From contig NZ_CP036261.1 of NCBI RefSeq assembly GCF_007741475.1, positions 1,426,001-1,490,000 on the forward strand: a DNA stretch of 64,000 bases, in the 5' to 3' direction. This stretch comes from Rosistilla ulvae (lineage in GTDB: Bacteria; Planctomycetota; Planctomycetia; Pirellulales; Pirellulaceae). The notes below the pieces were generated by a model, which worked only from the letters and a program-made list of their open reading frames with translations, was not told where the DNA came from and ran no database searches. A program made the translations under genes and the position numbers. Below, one piece after another: positions 56,787 to 64,000 of the stretch (position 1 is its first letter; each line of letters begins with the position of its first letter).

Positions 56787-56824
56787 AACCTCGCGTTGCC
56801 AATTTGGTAACGCGAGGTTTTTTC
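56787..56824. terminator. Bidirectional intrinsic terminator between convergent genes
   Basis: AACCTCGCGTTGCC (56787-56800) pairs with GGTAACGCGAGGTT (56806-56819) with one G-T pair and a 5-nt loop. It is followed by a T-run on the plus strand and preceded by an A-run (T-run on the minus strand). It serves the BBP7-like gene and the metal-transport operon, which converge here. Confidence 0.88.
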
Positions 56825-56865
56825 GTTTTCGAACGCTGGCCGCTGCGTGGGTGCTCGTTTGCGGA

Positions 56866-58386
56866 TCAGTCATGGGACAGCGGGTGCGGGCTGTCGACGA
56901 CTCGTGTGCTCCGTTGGCTCTGCTGAAGCAAGCGTTCCAGGCGATCGATCATCTCCGGTTCCAGCACGTGTTCGATCGCATCGGCCGACCGGTCGACCTG
57001 CGTCGCCGCCACCTCGGCATGCGTGATCAGATACATCTCCCACAACCGATGTTCATGCGTCAAACGAGCCGCTTCGTGGTAGCCCGATTTGTTGACCTTG
57101 ATCTGTTGATTGGGCAGTTGGACCAACAGCCCCGCCTCTTCCGCTTTGCGAATCCCATGCTTTAAACGCCGCATCGTCCAGCTGCGCAGCCGAAGCAGGT
57201 CGTCGAGCGAAACCGACGGGATCGGATCGCCGTTCTCGGGACCCTGGTAGCCTCGGGATTCGAGCAGTTCGTAGATGCCACGCATCAGGTGCTGGCGTTC
57301 GATCGAGCTGTTCAGCCGCCAACGCCGCAGCCAGCGTGGCAGCAGCCCACGCGCGGGGCCCAACATCATGCTGAACAAAAACAGCGCGGTCGCCACCAGC
57401 ACGATCATCGCGCCCGACGGAAGCTGTGGGAAGAGCGCACTGGTCGCCGAGCCCAGCATCCCGCTGATCGCTCCCAAGCCGGAGGCCAGCAGTACCATTC
57501 GCGTCAATTGATGCGTCCAGAACCTCGCCGCGGCCGCTGGGGTGACTAACAGTGCGATCACTAGAATCAATCCGACTGCTTGCAGTCCGACGATCGTGAC
57601 CACGACGACCAACAGCATCAAGATTCCGTCCAGCAGCGTGACTGAATAGCCTTCGCTGCCCGCAAAGCCGTCGTCGAAGCAGAGTAGTTTCAACTCTTTG
57701 AAGAGAGCGAAACAGACAAGGCAGGAGACGAAACCGGTGCCGCCGATCAACCACGCGTCGCTGGGAAGCATCGACGCGGTCTTGCCGTAGATAAACGATT
57801 CCAGCCCCGCCGAATGGCCGCTCTCCATCTGTTGGATCACGCCCAACACGGCCACCCCTGCCCCGAAGAAGACCGACAGCACAACGCCCAACGCGGTGTC
57901 TTCGCTCAATCGGGTCAGCGAGCGGATGAAGACGATCCCGGCGACGCCAATCATCCCCGTCACCGCGGCTCCCAACAACAGCACTGGAAGCGTTTTTCCG
58001 TCGAAGCCAAGTTGCGTGGCGACGATAAAGGCGAGCCCGATCCCGGGCAGCGTCGCGTGGCTGAGCGCGTCCCCCATCAAAGCGCGTTTCCGCAACAGGG
58101 TGAAGCTGCCGATCGTGCCGGCCGCCAGTCCCAACAGCGTCGTCCCTAACACGACGACGCGCGTGTTGTGATCTTGTAAAAAGATGACCCGCCGCCATTG
58201 TTCGGTCGACGGCCAGCCGAGTTCGCGATTGGCCAACGATCGCATCGCCGCAGGTTCTTCGCCCGCCGCGGTGCCGCTGGCGATCAAGCCGCAGGCGGCG
58301 AGCAACAGCAACGCAAATCGGATCCGGCGACCGGCAAGGCCGCCGGACCAGCGAAGCATGCGTTGCAGAAACCGTTGCCTGGACAT
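56866..58386 (-). CDS. Metal ABC transporter permease fused to a DtxR-like regulatory domain
   Basis: 506 residues. A signal-like segment comes first, then 8-9 membrane helices of the ZnuB/MntB/TroC-type permease family (TLLRKRALMGDALSHATLPG, DTALGVVLSVFFGAGVAVLG, GLQAVGLILVIALLVTPAAA). After about residue 340 there is a cytoplasmic region with a winged-helix-like segment (SLDDLLRLRSWTMRRLKHGI, then AEEAGLLVQLPNQQIKVNKS) and a DtxR metal-binding/dimerisation segment (HEHRLWEMYLITHAEV, HVLEPEMIDRLERLL). This puts transporter and metal sensor in one chain. ATG at 58386 overlaps the ATPase stop (TGATG); GTG at 58389 is the alternative. Confidence 0.88.
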   Translation of the reverse strand: MSRQRFLQRMLRWSGGLAGRRIRFALLLLAACGLIASGTAAGEEPAAMRSLANRELGWPSTEQWRRVIFLQDHNTRVVVLGTTLLGLAAGTIGSFTLLRKRALMGDALSHATLPGIGLAFIVATQLGFDGKTLPVLLLGAAVTGMIGVAGIVFIRSLTRLSEDTALGVVLSVFFGAGVAVLGVIQQMESGHSAGLESFIYGKTASMLPSDAWLIGGTGFVSCLVCFALFKELKLLCFDDGFAGSEGYSVTLLDGILMLLVVVVTIVGLQAVGLILVIALLVTPAAAARFWTHQLTRMVLLASGLGAISGMLGSATSALFPQLPSGAMIVLVATALFLFSMMLGPARGLLPRWLRRWRLNSSIERQHLMRGIYELLESRGYQGPENGDPIPSVSLDDLLRLRSWTMRRLKHGIRKAEEAGLLVQLPNQQIKVNKSGYHEAARLTHEHRLWEMYLITHAEVAATQVDRSADAIEHVLEPEMIDRLERLLQQSQRSTRVVDSPHPLSHD

Positions 58387-59174
58387 CACTGCTGCACTCG
58401 CCGAATCGCCTCGGATGCTTCGTCCAACAACGTCAGTCGCCCGCCGTACGCCTTGGTCAGATTCTGCTCGGTGAAGGTCGTTTTGGTCGGCCCGTGCGCG
58501 ACAACTCGCATGTTCAACAGCACGACGTAATCGAAATAATCGGCGACGGTTTGCAAGTCGTGGTGGATCACCAATACCGTTTTCCCGCGAGCCCGCATCT
58601 CTTGCAAGATGTTCAGGATCGCTCGTTCGGTCGACGCATCGACCGCGGCAAACGGTTCGTCCATCAAATACAAATCGGCGTCTTGAACCAACGCTCTAGC
58701 CAAGAAGGTCCGTTGTTGTTGGCCCCCCGACAGCTGGCTGATCTGCCGCTTCGCCAGGTCGGCGATTCCGACGCGGTCCAACGCTTCGAGCGCCGCTTGG
58801 CGATGCTTGCGGCGAACCGGCAGGCACCAACCGATCTGGCCATACAGCCCCATCGTGACGACGTCCAAGGCGTCGACCGGGAAGTCCCAATCGACACTCT
58901 CACGCTGCGGAACGTAAGCGACGCGGTGGCGGTTCTTGTCGTACGGCTTTCCAAAGACCAGCACCCGCCCGGAGGCTCGCGGCACCAGATCCATCGCCGC
59001 TTTGATCAACGTGCTCTTCCCCGCGCCGTTGGGGCCGACGACGCCGATCAACTGCCCTTTGGGAAAGTCGACGCAGATGTCCCAGATCACGGGCTTGCGA
59101 TGGTAGGCAACGGTCAAATCATAGATCGACAGCGGGATCTGGTCGTTGGCGGTCGATTCGAGCGGTTGGTTCAT
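58386..59174 (-). CDS. Metal ABC transporter ATP-binding protein (ZnuC/MntB/TroB type)
   Basis: 262 residues. Nucleotide-binding motifs are complete: Walker A GVVGPNGAGKSTLIKAAMD, Q-loop VAYVPQRESVDWDFPVD, ABC signature QLSGGQQQRTFLARALVQ, Walker B DLYLMDEPFAAVD, and the switch His in VLVIHHDLQTV. The SVDWDFP Q-loop is typical of Mn/Zn/Fe ATPases. It sits between the solute-binding protein (30 bp upstream) and the permease-DtxR fusion (1-bp stop/start overlap). Confidence 0.95.
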   Translation of the reverse strand: MNQPLESTANDQIPLSIYDLTVAYHRKPVIWDICVDFPKGQLIGVVGPNGAGKSTLIKAAMDLVPRASGRVLVFGKPYDKNRHRVAYVPQRESVDWDFPVDALDVVTMGLYGQIGWCLPVRRKHRQAALEALDRVGIADLAKRQISQLSGGQQQRTFLARALVQDADLYLMDEPFAAVDASTERAILNILQEMRARGKTVLVIHHDLQTVADYFDYVVLLNMRVVAHGPTKTTFTEQNLTKAYGGRLTLLDEASEAIRRVQQ

Positions 59175-59204
59175 GTTGATGCTTCTAGACGCCGTCTCGG
59201 CCGG

Positions 59205-60188
59205 TCATTCGCTGAGCTTATCGTTCAGGCCGCGCTCCGGGGCTTCGCCCCCCAAAGCCCGCACCACACGCGTGATATTGTGATCCATCATCCCGACGTA
59301 AGTCCCTTCGTAGCTGCCCGCGGCGCCCATCGCATCGGAGAACAGCTCGCCCCCAATCTTAACCTCTTGGCCGCGCGATGCGGCGCCGTTGACCAAAGCT
59401 TCGATATTTTTTCGCGGCACGCTGCTCTCGACAAAGACCGCCCTGACCTTCTTGTCGATCAACAGGTCGACGAGCCCATTGATCCGTTGCAGCCCCGCCT
59501 CCGACTCGGTCGACAGCCCTTGCACGCCTAGCACCTGCAGATCATAGGCTCTGCCAAAGTAGTTGAACGCATCGTGCGACGTGACCAAGATCCGGTTCTC
59601 TGCGGGGATCGTCTGCATGCTCCGCAGGCCGAACTCGTGCAATTCGCTCAATTGCTGCTGGTACTTCGCTGCGTTAGCCTGGTAGTCGTCCGCGTGATCG
59701 GGATCGAAATCGGCCAACGCCTTGCGGACGACTTCGATGCACTGGCTCCACGCCTGGATGTCGTTCCAGACGTGCGGATCGAAGTGCCCTTGAGCGTCTT
59801 CGGGTTCCAACAGGTACGTTTCGTCGATCGCTTCGGTGACCGCCCAGACCGGTTTGCTGCGTCCGGCGCGGACCAGGGTGTCACCCATTTTGCCTTCCAG
59901 CATCAGCCCGCTGTAGAAGACGACGTCGGCCCCCAGGATCGATTGCACGTCGTCGCGGGTCGGTTTGTAAAGGTGCGGATCGGTTCCAGGTCCCAACAGT
60001 TGCACGACCTCGACTTGATCGCCGCCGACGTTCCGAGCGAGATCGGCGACCATTCCGGTCGTCGTCAGCACGCGAATCGGCCGCGATGGATCGCGCTGCG
60101 TCTGCGTCGCCGATTCGGGGGACCGCTGGCAGCCGACGATCAAGGCGATCAGCAACATCCACGATCCGACAGCTCGATCGATCTTCAT
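59205..60188 (-). CDS. Metal-binding lipoprotein of the TroA/ZnuA cluster A-I family
   Basis: 327 residues. The lipobox LIVGC puts the lipid anchor at C20. Metal ligands align with TroA: H72 (GTDPHLY), H139 (HFDPHVW), H205 (VTSHDAFNYFGRAY) and D285 (GGELFSDAMG). The three-His/one-Asp set is that of Zn/Mn-binding TroA, rather than the Glu-containing Mn type of PsaA, and there is no ZnuA-type His-rich loop. It delivers the metal to the permease. First gene of the three-gene operon. The metal (Zn2+, Mn2+ or Fe2+) cannot be fixed from sequence. Confidence 0.93.
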   Translation of the reverse strand: MKIDRAVGSWMLLIALIVGCQRSPESATQTQRDPSRPIRVLTTTGMVADLARNVGGDQVEVVQLLGPGTDPHLYKPTRDDVQSILGADVVFYSGLMLEGKMGDTLVRAGRSKPVWAVTEAIDETYLLEPEDAQGHFDPHVWNDIQAWSQCIEVVRKALADFDPDHADDYQANAAKYQQQLSELHEFGLRSMQTIPAENRILVTSHDAFNYFGRAYDLQVLGVQGLSTESEAGLQRINGLVDLLIDKKVRAVFVESSVPRKNIEALVNGAASRGQEVKIGGELFSDAMGAAGSYEGTYVGMMDHNITRVVRALGGEAPERGLNDKLSE

Positions 60189-60239
60189 TCCCTGCGATTC
60201 CCAAAAGGAGACAATTTGTAGCCGGTGCTAACTTTTTCC

Positions 60240-60251
60240 CGATTGTAATCG
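60240..60251. promoter_or_regulatory. 12-bp palindrome upstream of the metal ABC operon
   Basis: CGATTGTAATCG is a dyad (CGATT-GT-AATCG) 52 bp upstream of the binding-protein start codon and between it and the lipase stop. Its position suits an operator for a metalloregulator, but it is short and no second copy was seen. Confidence 0.3.
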
Positions 60252-60285
60252 TCGGGTTCGGCGCGTCCCAGGGGGCAGTGTGTCG

Positions 60286-61806
60286 CTAGCGGATCAGCGG
60301 AAGTTCTTCCAGCGGCGGTGGAACGTCAGCTTTCCGCATCGACTGGATCGCATAAGCCGATCGAATCGCAGCCAGATCTGCCGCGTCGCGCGACTCCAAC
60401 AGCAGCGATAGGACGTTGTCGACGAAGATCGGATGTCGAGTCAGTCCCAGGTGGTCGCTGGGGATAAAGGTTTTGCTGTTCCATGCGATCGGGTAGATCC
60501 GTGGCAGCGGTTGTTGCCCCGGCACCTCTTCGACCATGATCGCGCTGGTCCGCGTGACGGTGCCGTCGCCGGCGACCTTGTAGGGAAACTCAAACTCCCC
60601 CGTTTCCATGTCGACCACCATCTTTTCGACAGTTGGTTCGGAGCTGCCGGCAAACAGATGCAACTGCAAGCCGGGTGGTGGCGTTGCGGGCAGATCCAAC
60701 GCCGCGTGCAATTTCTTGGCGCGGATCAGACACTTGCGGCGGTGCTCGTTCGCGATCCGCACACGCGTCTCGCGGTCGGGCGCGTCGGGCAACATCGCTT
60801 GCAGCAATTCGTCTTGGTCGGGAGCGGTCAGGCCCCACTCCAGCTCTTCCCAAACCGCCGGATCAAACAGATCGAGCGTCTTGCTGGGATCTTGCTTTTG
60901 AACAACCAGTCCCGTTCGCGTTCGCGGCAACAACTGGTAAACCGCCGGCATCGTTCCCAGAACCGCAGGAGGATAGATCGGCAGGAAGGAGGAGAACTTG
61001 CTGCCCGCCAACAGTTCCTTGAGCGTGAGCGTCGATCCTTGGTTGGGCGGCGCGATCATGATCGCCCGCTCGATGTATTTCGCTCCTTCCCACGTCAGCT
61101 CTGGCAGCGAACCATCTTCGGGGAGCGGTTGTGTTCCGTATCGCAGGTAGTATCGCAGCACCAAGCTGCCCATCGAGTGGGCGACGATGTCGAATTTGAT
61201 GTCGGGATTGTCGATGCCGAACCGGCGCTTCGAATTCTCTCGCGAGATCTCCGCTTGCTGCTGGATGAATTCGTGCAAAAGCACAACGCTTTCGGTGATG
61301 TCGCGTCGCCAATCGAAGTCGAACTGAAAGCAGTTGTAGTGATCGTTGGCGTATTCGACTTCATCTCGCGTTGGATCGCGATAACCACCCACACCCAGCG
61401 TGACGAGAATGTCTTCGTATGCGTTGACTTGGATCGGGATTCCGAGAAAGCGGATCTTCAACCGAGCCAGCGGTCCGTCGGAAACGACGTTGTCGCGGAG
61501 CGATGCTAGCGGAGCCCCTTCGACCATCGGAGACGCTAGCAAAGCAGCGATCTCGGGATCGTTCGGGTTCGTCGACCGCGAATCGATCGTTCCCCAAACG
61601 ACGCGACGCGACTCCTCTTCCACCAACCGTGAGCCCAAAATTCCAGGGATCACGATCACGGGATTGCGTTCGTAATCGGGGGCTTGAGCCAGCGAATCGT
61701 AGATATTTCCTAGGTCTTTCGCCGACCGTTTGCCCGCGCAGCCGATCGTCGCGATCAGGCAGCCGAGGCTGACGACGAAACTCCGGTAGTGTGGTGACAA
61801 CAGCAT
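60286..61806 (-). CDS. LCAT/lipase-like alpha/beta-hydrolase lipoprotein
   Basis: 506 residues. The N-terminus has a lipobox (IATIGC). The alpha/beta-hydrolase core resembles lecithin:cholesterol acyltransferase and PGAP1-like enzymes: PVIVIPGILGSRLVEEESRR, the nucleophile elbow AHSMGSLVLRYYL, the acid residue probably in AGDGTVTRTSA and the His in PSDHLGLTRHP. It probably hydrolyses or transfers acyl chains of lipids at the membrane. Transcribed toward the metal operon with a 97-bp gap; no functional link is evident. Confidence 0.82.
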   Translation of the reverse strand: MLLSPHYRSFVVSLGCLIATIGCAGKRSAKDLGNIYDSLAQAPDYERNPVIVIPGILGSRLVEEESRRVVWGTIDSRSTNPNDPEIAALLASPMVEGAPLASLRDNVVSDGPLARLKIRFLGIPIQVNAYEDILVTLGVGGYRDPTRDEVEYANDHYNCFQFDFDWRRDITESVVLLHEFIQQQAEISRENSKRRFGIDNPDIKFDIVAHSMGSLVLRYYLRYGTQPLPEDGSLPELTWEGAKYIERAIMIAPPNQGSTLTLKELLAGSKFSSFLPIYPPAVLGTMPAVYQLLPRTRTGLVVQKQDPSKTLDLFDPAVWEELEWGLTAPDQDELLQAMLPDAPDRETRVRIANEHRRKCLIRAKKLHAALDLPATPPPGLQLHLFAGSSEPTVEKMVVDMETGEFEFPYKVAGDGTVTRTSAIMVEEVPGQQPLPRIYPIAWNSKTFIPSDHLGLTRHPIFVDNVLSLLLESRDAADLAAIRSAYAIQSMRKADVPPPLEELPLIR

Positions 61807-61970
61807 CCGTGCAATTGCAATCCGGTGTGGGAAAATATGGTGTACGGAGGTTAACAGAATTCCACCTCCGGGCAGGACCCCAATTCACCGGCATCAGCGA
61901 GTAAACTGCAATGCTGGCAAATAGAGCGGCAGAGCTCACGGGAGAGCGCAAATCTCCGCCGTCGGCAATT

Positions 61971-62438
61971 CTATCCGCGCCGCGATTGCAGAAATTCCGC
62001 CAACCGCTCGGCATCGTCGCTGCCAACTCGCAGCGTCCCTCGCTGCATCTGGATCAGGACGCATCGCCGTCCCCACAGATTCCAAACCCAGCCCCCGCGA
62101 GGACTGAAGTGGATTCCCCAGCCGTCCATCACTGTCGTGCGGTCGATTTGCGCGTCGACGATCTCGTCGTAGCGCACCGAGCGACGAAAAGTCGGCAGCG
62201 GGCCGAAGCGGATCGAAATCCGGTCCCCTTCATCTTCGACAGTCAGATGATGGAACGAAGCGGCGATCCACAGCATCGCCAATCCGACGACGGGGAATAA
62301 CCACTGCAGAACCGGCATCCCGCGCGTCAGCCAAGCGGCCAATGCAAACGGAATGCACAACAGATACAATCCCCAGCACAGCGGCGCGTGCTGGGTGTGC
62401 CGGTAGGTCGTCGCCCGGTTTCGGTTCTCGGAAGCCAT
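61971..62438 (-). CDS. Small membrane protein with a PH-like domain, function unknown
   Basis: 155 residues. Two closely spaced hydrophobic segments (LCWGLYLLCIPFALAAWL; VLQWLFPVVGLAMLWIAASF) are followed by a beta-rich, PH-like C-terminal domain (VRYDEIVDAQIDRTTVMDGW, and RGTLRVGSDDAERLAEFLQ ending in an amphipathic helix). The architecture resembles bacterial PH-domain membrane proteins. ATG at 62438 with AGG 7 bases upstream is preferred over TTG at 62462. It lies 65 bp after uvrA in the same direction. Confidence 0.6.
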   Translation of the reverse strand: MASENRNRATTYRHTQHAPLCWGLYLLCIPFALAAWLTRGMPVLQWLFPVVGLAMLWIAASFHHLTVEDEGDRISIRFGPLPTFRRSVRYDEIVDAQIDRTTVMDGWGIHFSPRGGWVWNLWGRRCVLIQMQRGTLRVGSDDAERLAEFLQSRRG

Positions 62439-62503
62439 CGCACTACCTTTTTGAGTGAGCAATCGGCCGGTCCTCGATCGCGGGCGATGTCGATCGTCCG
62501 CCG

Positions 62504-64000
62504 TTAACTGCCGACGGTTTTGTTCCAGTGGTTCTTGAGGAATTTGTCGAACGGTTCAGCATTCAACTTTTCGTCGTTCCAGAACTCAAAGGTGACTTTG
62601 ATGTCTCCCTTGGTTCGGGCCGGCGGTTTAATTCCCAGTTTACCCAACGCGACGCAGTCGATCGCTTGGTGCGGTCCGTCGACAGTGATCCGCAGGTTCA
62701 TCGGATCTTTGGTTTCGATCTCGCACCAAGAGTGATTTTGGCCCGCCGGACGGACGTTGATCTTCTCGGGCGAACCAAACTCGACGCTCTCCTCGCCGGC
62801 AAAGGCGATGATTTTATCGAGCAACTTGTCGACAAGTTCCAACGGCCAATCGGGCTTTTCGCCTTCGGGGAAGCCTTTTTCCAGGGTGTGCCATTTGCGG
62901 CCCATCACCCGCCACGGGCTCATCGCATCCAGCTTCTCTTCGACTTCCTTTTCGGCTTGCAGCGCGGCCTGCCGGGTTCGAGCGACTTCGACCTTCGATG
63001 GACCATCCTCGGGACCGCGCCAGCTGGGGCGACTGATCTGCGGTTTGGTTCGCGTCTCGTGAACAAACACCTTGGCGTACGCAGCGATCGCTTCGTCCAA
63101 GAAGTGCCAGAACTCGGGGCGATCCATCTCTTCAAACTTGACGAATCGAATCTCGATCTCTTGGAACTTCGGATCGGTGTGGACGCGAACCCGTGGTTCG
63201 TTGCTGTAAGCCGGGATGTCTTCCATCTGATTCAGCGTCGGCAGCGGCAGGCGTCGTGGCAGATCGTCTTTGTTAAACGTTCCCTTTGGAACCCGCAGCT
63301 TCAACTTCATCCACCACGATTCGGAGGTGAACAAGTGCATGAACCAGGGACGGCTGGCGATCGGGCCTTTGACTTCGACGATGTTGCGGTGGTTGAAGTT
63401 GATAGGTTCGAAACAGTCCGCCTCTTCCATCCGCTGGACGATCGGCAGCACCATCTTCTCTTCCCATGAGACGGGATCGCCGGCGTTGTCGACAAGTTCG
63501 GTCGTGTGCCATTTGCGGCCATCCTCTTCCCAGGGCATCTTGGACCCTTCGCCGATCACAGGAGCGGCCTGTTCGCGTTCGAACTGTTCCAACGCCGCGG
63601 CGTGCGGATCAAATTCGTCACGATGTTCGTAGGGGCCCGCTTCGACCACGGGCGCCAAGAATTCACCGGTATAGCTGCGAAGCGGCTTCGTTTTGGCTCG
63701 CGACTTTTTCCCGGCGACTGCGTATTCGCTCAGCTGTTCGGGGGTTCCGGCGAAGACCAACTGGCCCCCTTCGGCTCCCGCTTCGGGACCGATGTCCAGG
63801 ATCCAGTCGGCAGCTTTGATGATGTCCAGGTTGTGTTCGATCACCAGCACTGTGTTGCCGACGTCGACAAGTCGCTGCAGGACGTTCAACAGCTTGGCGA
63901 TGTCGTCGAAGTGCAAACCGGTTGTCGGTTCGTCCAACAGATACAGCGTCCGCCCGGTATCGGGGCGGGCCAATTCCGCCGCCAGTTTAATCCGCTGGGC
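62504..64000 (-). CDS. uvrA: UvrA excinuclease subunit, 3' part, with a long C-terminal extension (5' truncated by window)
   Basis: 499 residues are visible; the frame runs off the right edge. It starts inside the second ATPase: [12 protein letters not shown] (end of the signature motif), Walker [37 protein letters not shown] and [14 protein letters not shown]. Ordinary UvrA ends near [10 protein letters not shown]. Here about 375 more residues follow (62504 to ~63640). The extension looks like two divergent copies of one domain: copy 1 starts [12 protein letters not shown], copy 2 [12 protein letters not shown]. Each continues with a beta-rich part and an aromatic helix ([11 protein letters not shown] / [10 protein letters not shown]). 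UvrA recognises bulky DNA lesions with UvrB; the role of the extension is unknown. Confidence 0.93.
   Translation of the reverse strand, partial: AQRIKLAAELARPDTGRTLYLLDEPTTGLHFDDIAKLLNVLQRLVDVGNTVLVIEHNLDIIKAADWILDIGPEAGAEGGQLVFAGTPEQLSEYAVAGKKSRAKTKPLRSYTGEFLAPVVEAGPYEHRDEFDPHAAALEQFEREQAAPVIGEGSKMPWEEDGRKWHTTELVDNAGDPVSWEEKMVLPIVQRMEEADCFEPINFNHRNIVEVKGPIASRPWFMHLFTSESWWMKLKLRVPKGTFNKDDLPRRLPLPTLNQMEDIPAYSNEPRVRVHTDPKFQEIEIRFVKFEEMDRPEFWHFLDEAIAAYAKVFVHETRTKPQISRPSWRGPEDGPSKVEVARTRQAALQAEKEVEEKLDAMSPWRVMGRKWHTLEKGFPEGEKPDWPLELVDKLLDKIIAFAGEESVEFGSPEKINVRPAGQNHSWCEIETKDPMNLRITVDGPHQAIDCVALGKLGIKPPARTKGDIKVTFEFWNDEKLNAEPFDKFLKNHWNKTVGS

Overview
The window is about 64 kb of GC-rich bacterial chromosome. 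Its gene content is typical of Planctomycetota, most like the Rhodopirellula/Pirellulales group. The markers are DUF1559 proteins with prepilin-type N-termini, planctomycete cytochrome c proteins (PSCyt/DUF1549/DUF1553 and DUF1587/1592/1588/1585 families), DUF1501 and DUF1552 twin-arginine proteins, a sulfatase, a BBP7-type beta-barrel protein, an ECF sigma/anti-sigma pair, a dockerin-bearing secreted enzyme and several families of intergenic palindromes. The assignment comes from recognised families, not from a database search. I saw no rRNA, tRNA, CRISPR array, prophage or intact insertion sequence.

Layout. 1-5291 is the 3' part of a very large secreted RHS/YD-repeat protein that begins with near-identical 327-bp tandem repeats. 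5318-7174 is a dockerin-bearing vanadium haloperoxidase. 7376-15001 is a divergent locus. On the minus strand lie a DUF1559 protein, an Asp/Glu-type racemase, an M14-type carboxypeptidase and a small lipoprotein. On the plus strand lie a XylR/AraC-type regulator, an opine-type dehydrogenase and an NhaC-type antiporter. Operator-like dyads sit between the two arms, and the locus looks like a regulated amino-acid or opine utilisation unit. Two gene fossils flank it: the 3' tail of a DUF389 gene at 7207-7318 and the 3' tail of a haloperoxidase gene at 15005-15070.

15267-22442 is a minus-strand run: a Nudix-like protein, queA, a sulfatase, aroA (overlapping a PQQ-propeller gene) and an exported protein of unknown function. 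22851-27000 holds a fasciclin protein, a DUF4160/DUF2442 pair, a ThuA-like protein and a nucleoside-symporter-like MFS transporter. 27346-31418 is a DUF1549/1553 cytochrome plus DUF1501 operon. It is followed by about 0.8 kb of tandem and nested palindromic repeats. 32235-38839 holds an ABC-2 permease, a cytochrome c/DUF2231 protein, a DUF1559 variant, glycyl-tRNA synthetase and an intact DUF389 membrane protein.

39277-44851 is a minus-strand unit: ECF sigma factor, membrane anti-sigma-like protein, DUF1592-type cytochrome, DUF1552 protein. 45203-47939 holds a TerC-family protein and apolipoprotein N-acyltransferase. 48051-54383 is the ATP-grasp/alpha-E/transglutaminase triad. 54923-56704 is a BBP7-like outer-membrane protein. 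56866-60188 is a TroA-type metal ABC system whose permease is fused to a DtxR-like regulatory domain. The window ends with an LCAT-like lipase, a small membrane protein and the 3' part of uvrA, which carries a long, internally duplicated C-terminal extension.

The points that most deserve a second look are the UvrA extension, the permease-DtxR fusion, the racemase/opine-dehydrogenase locus with its dyads, the two gene fossils, and the nested palindrome at 31466-31608.
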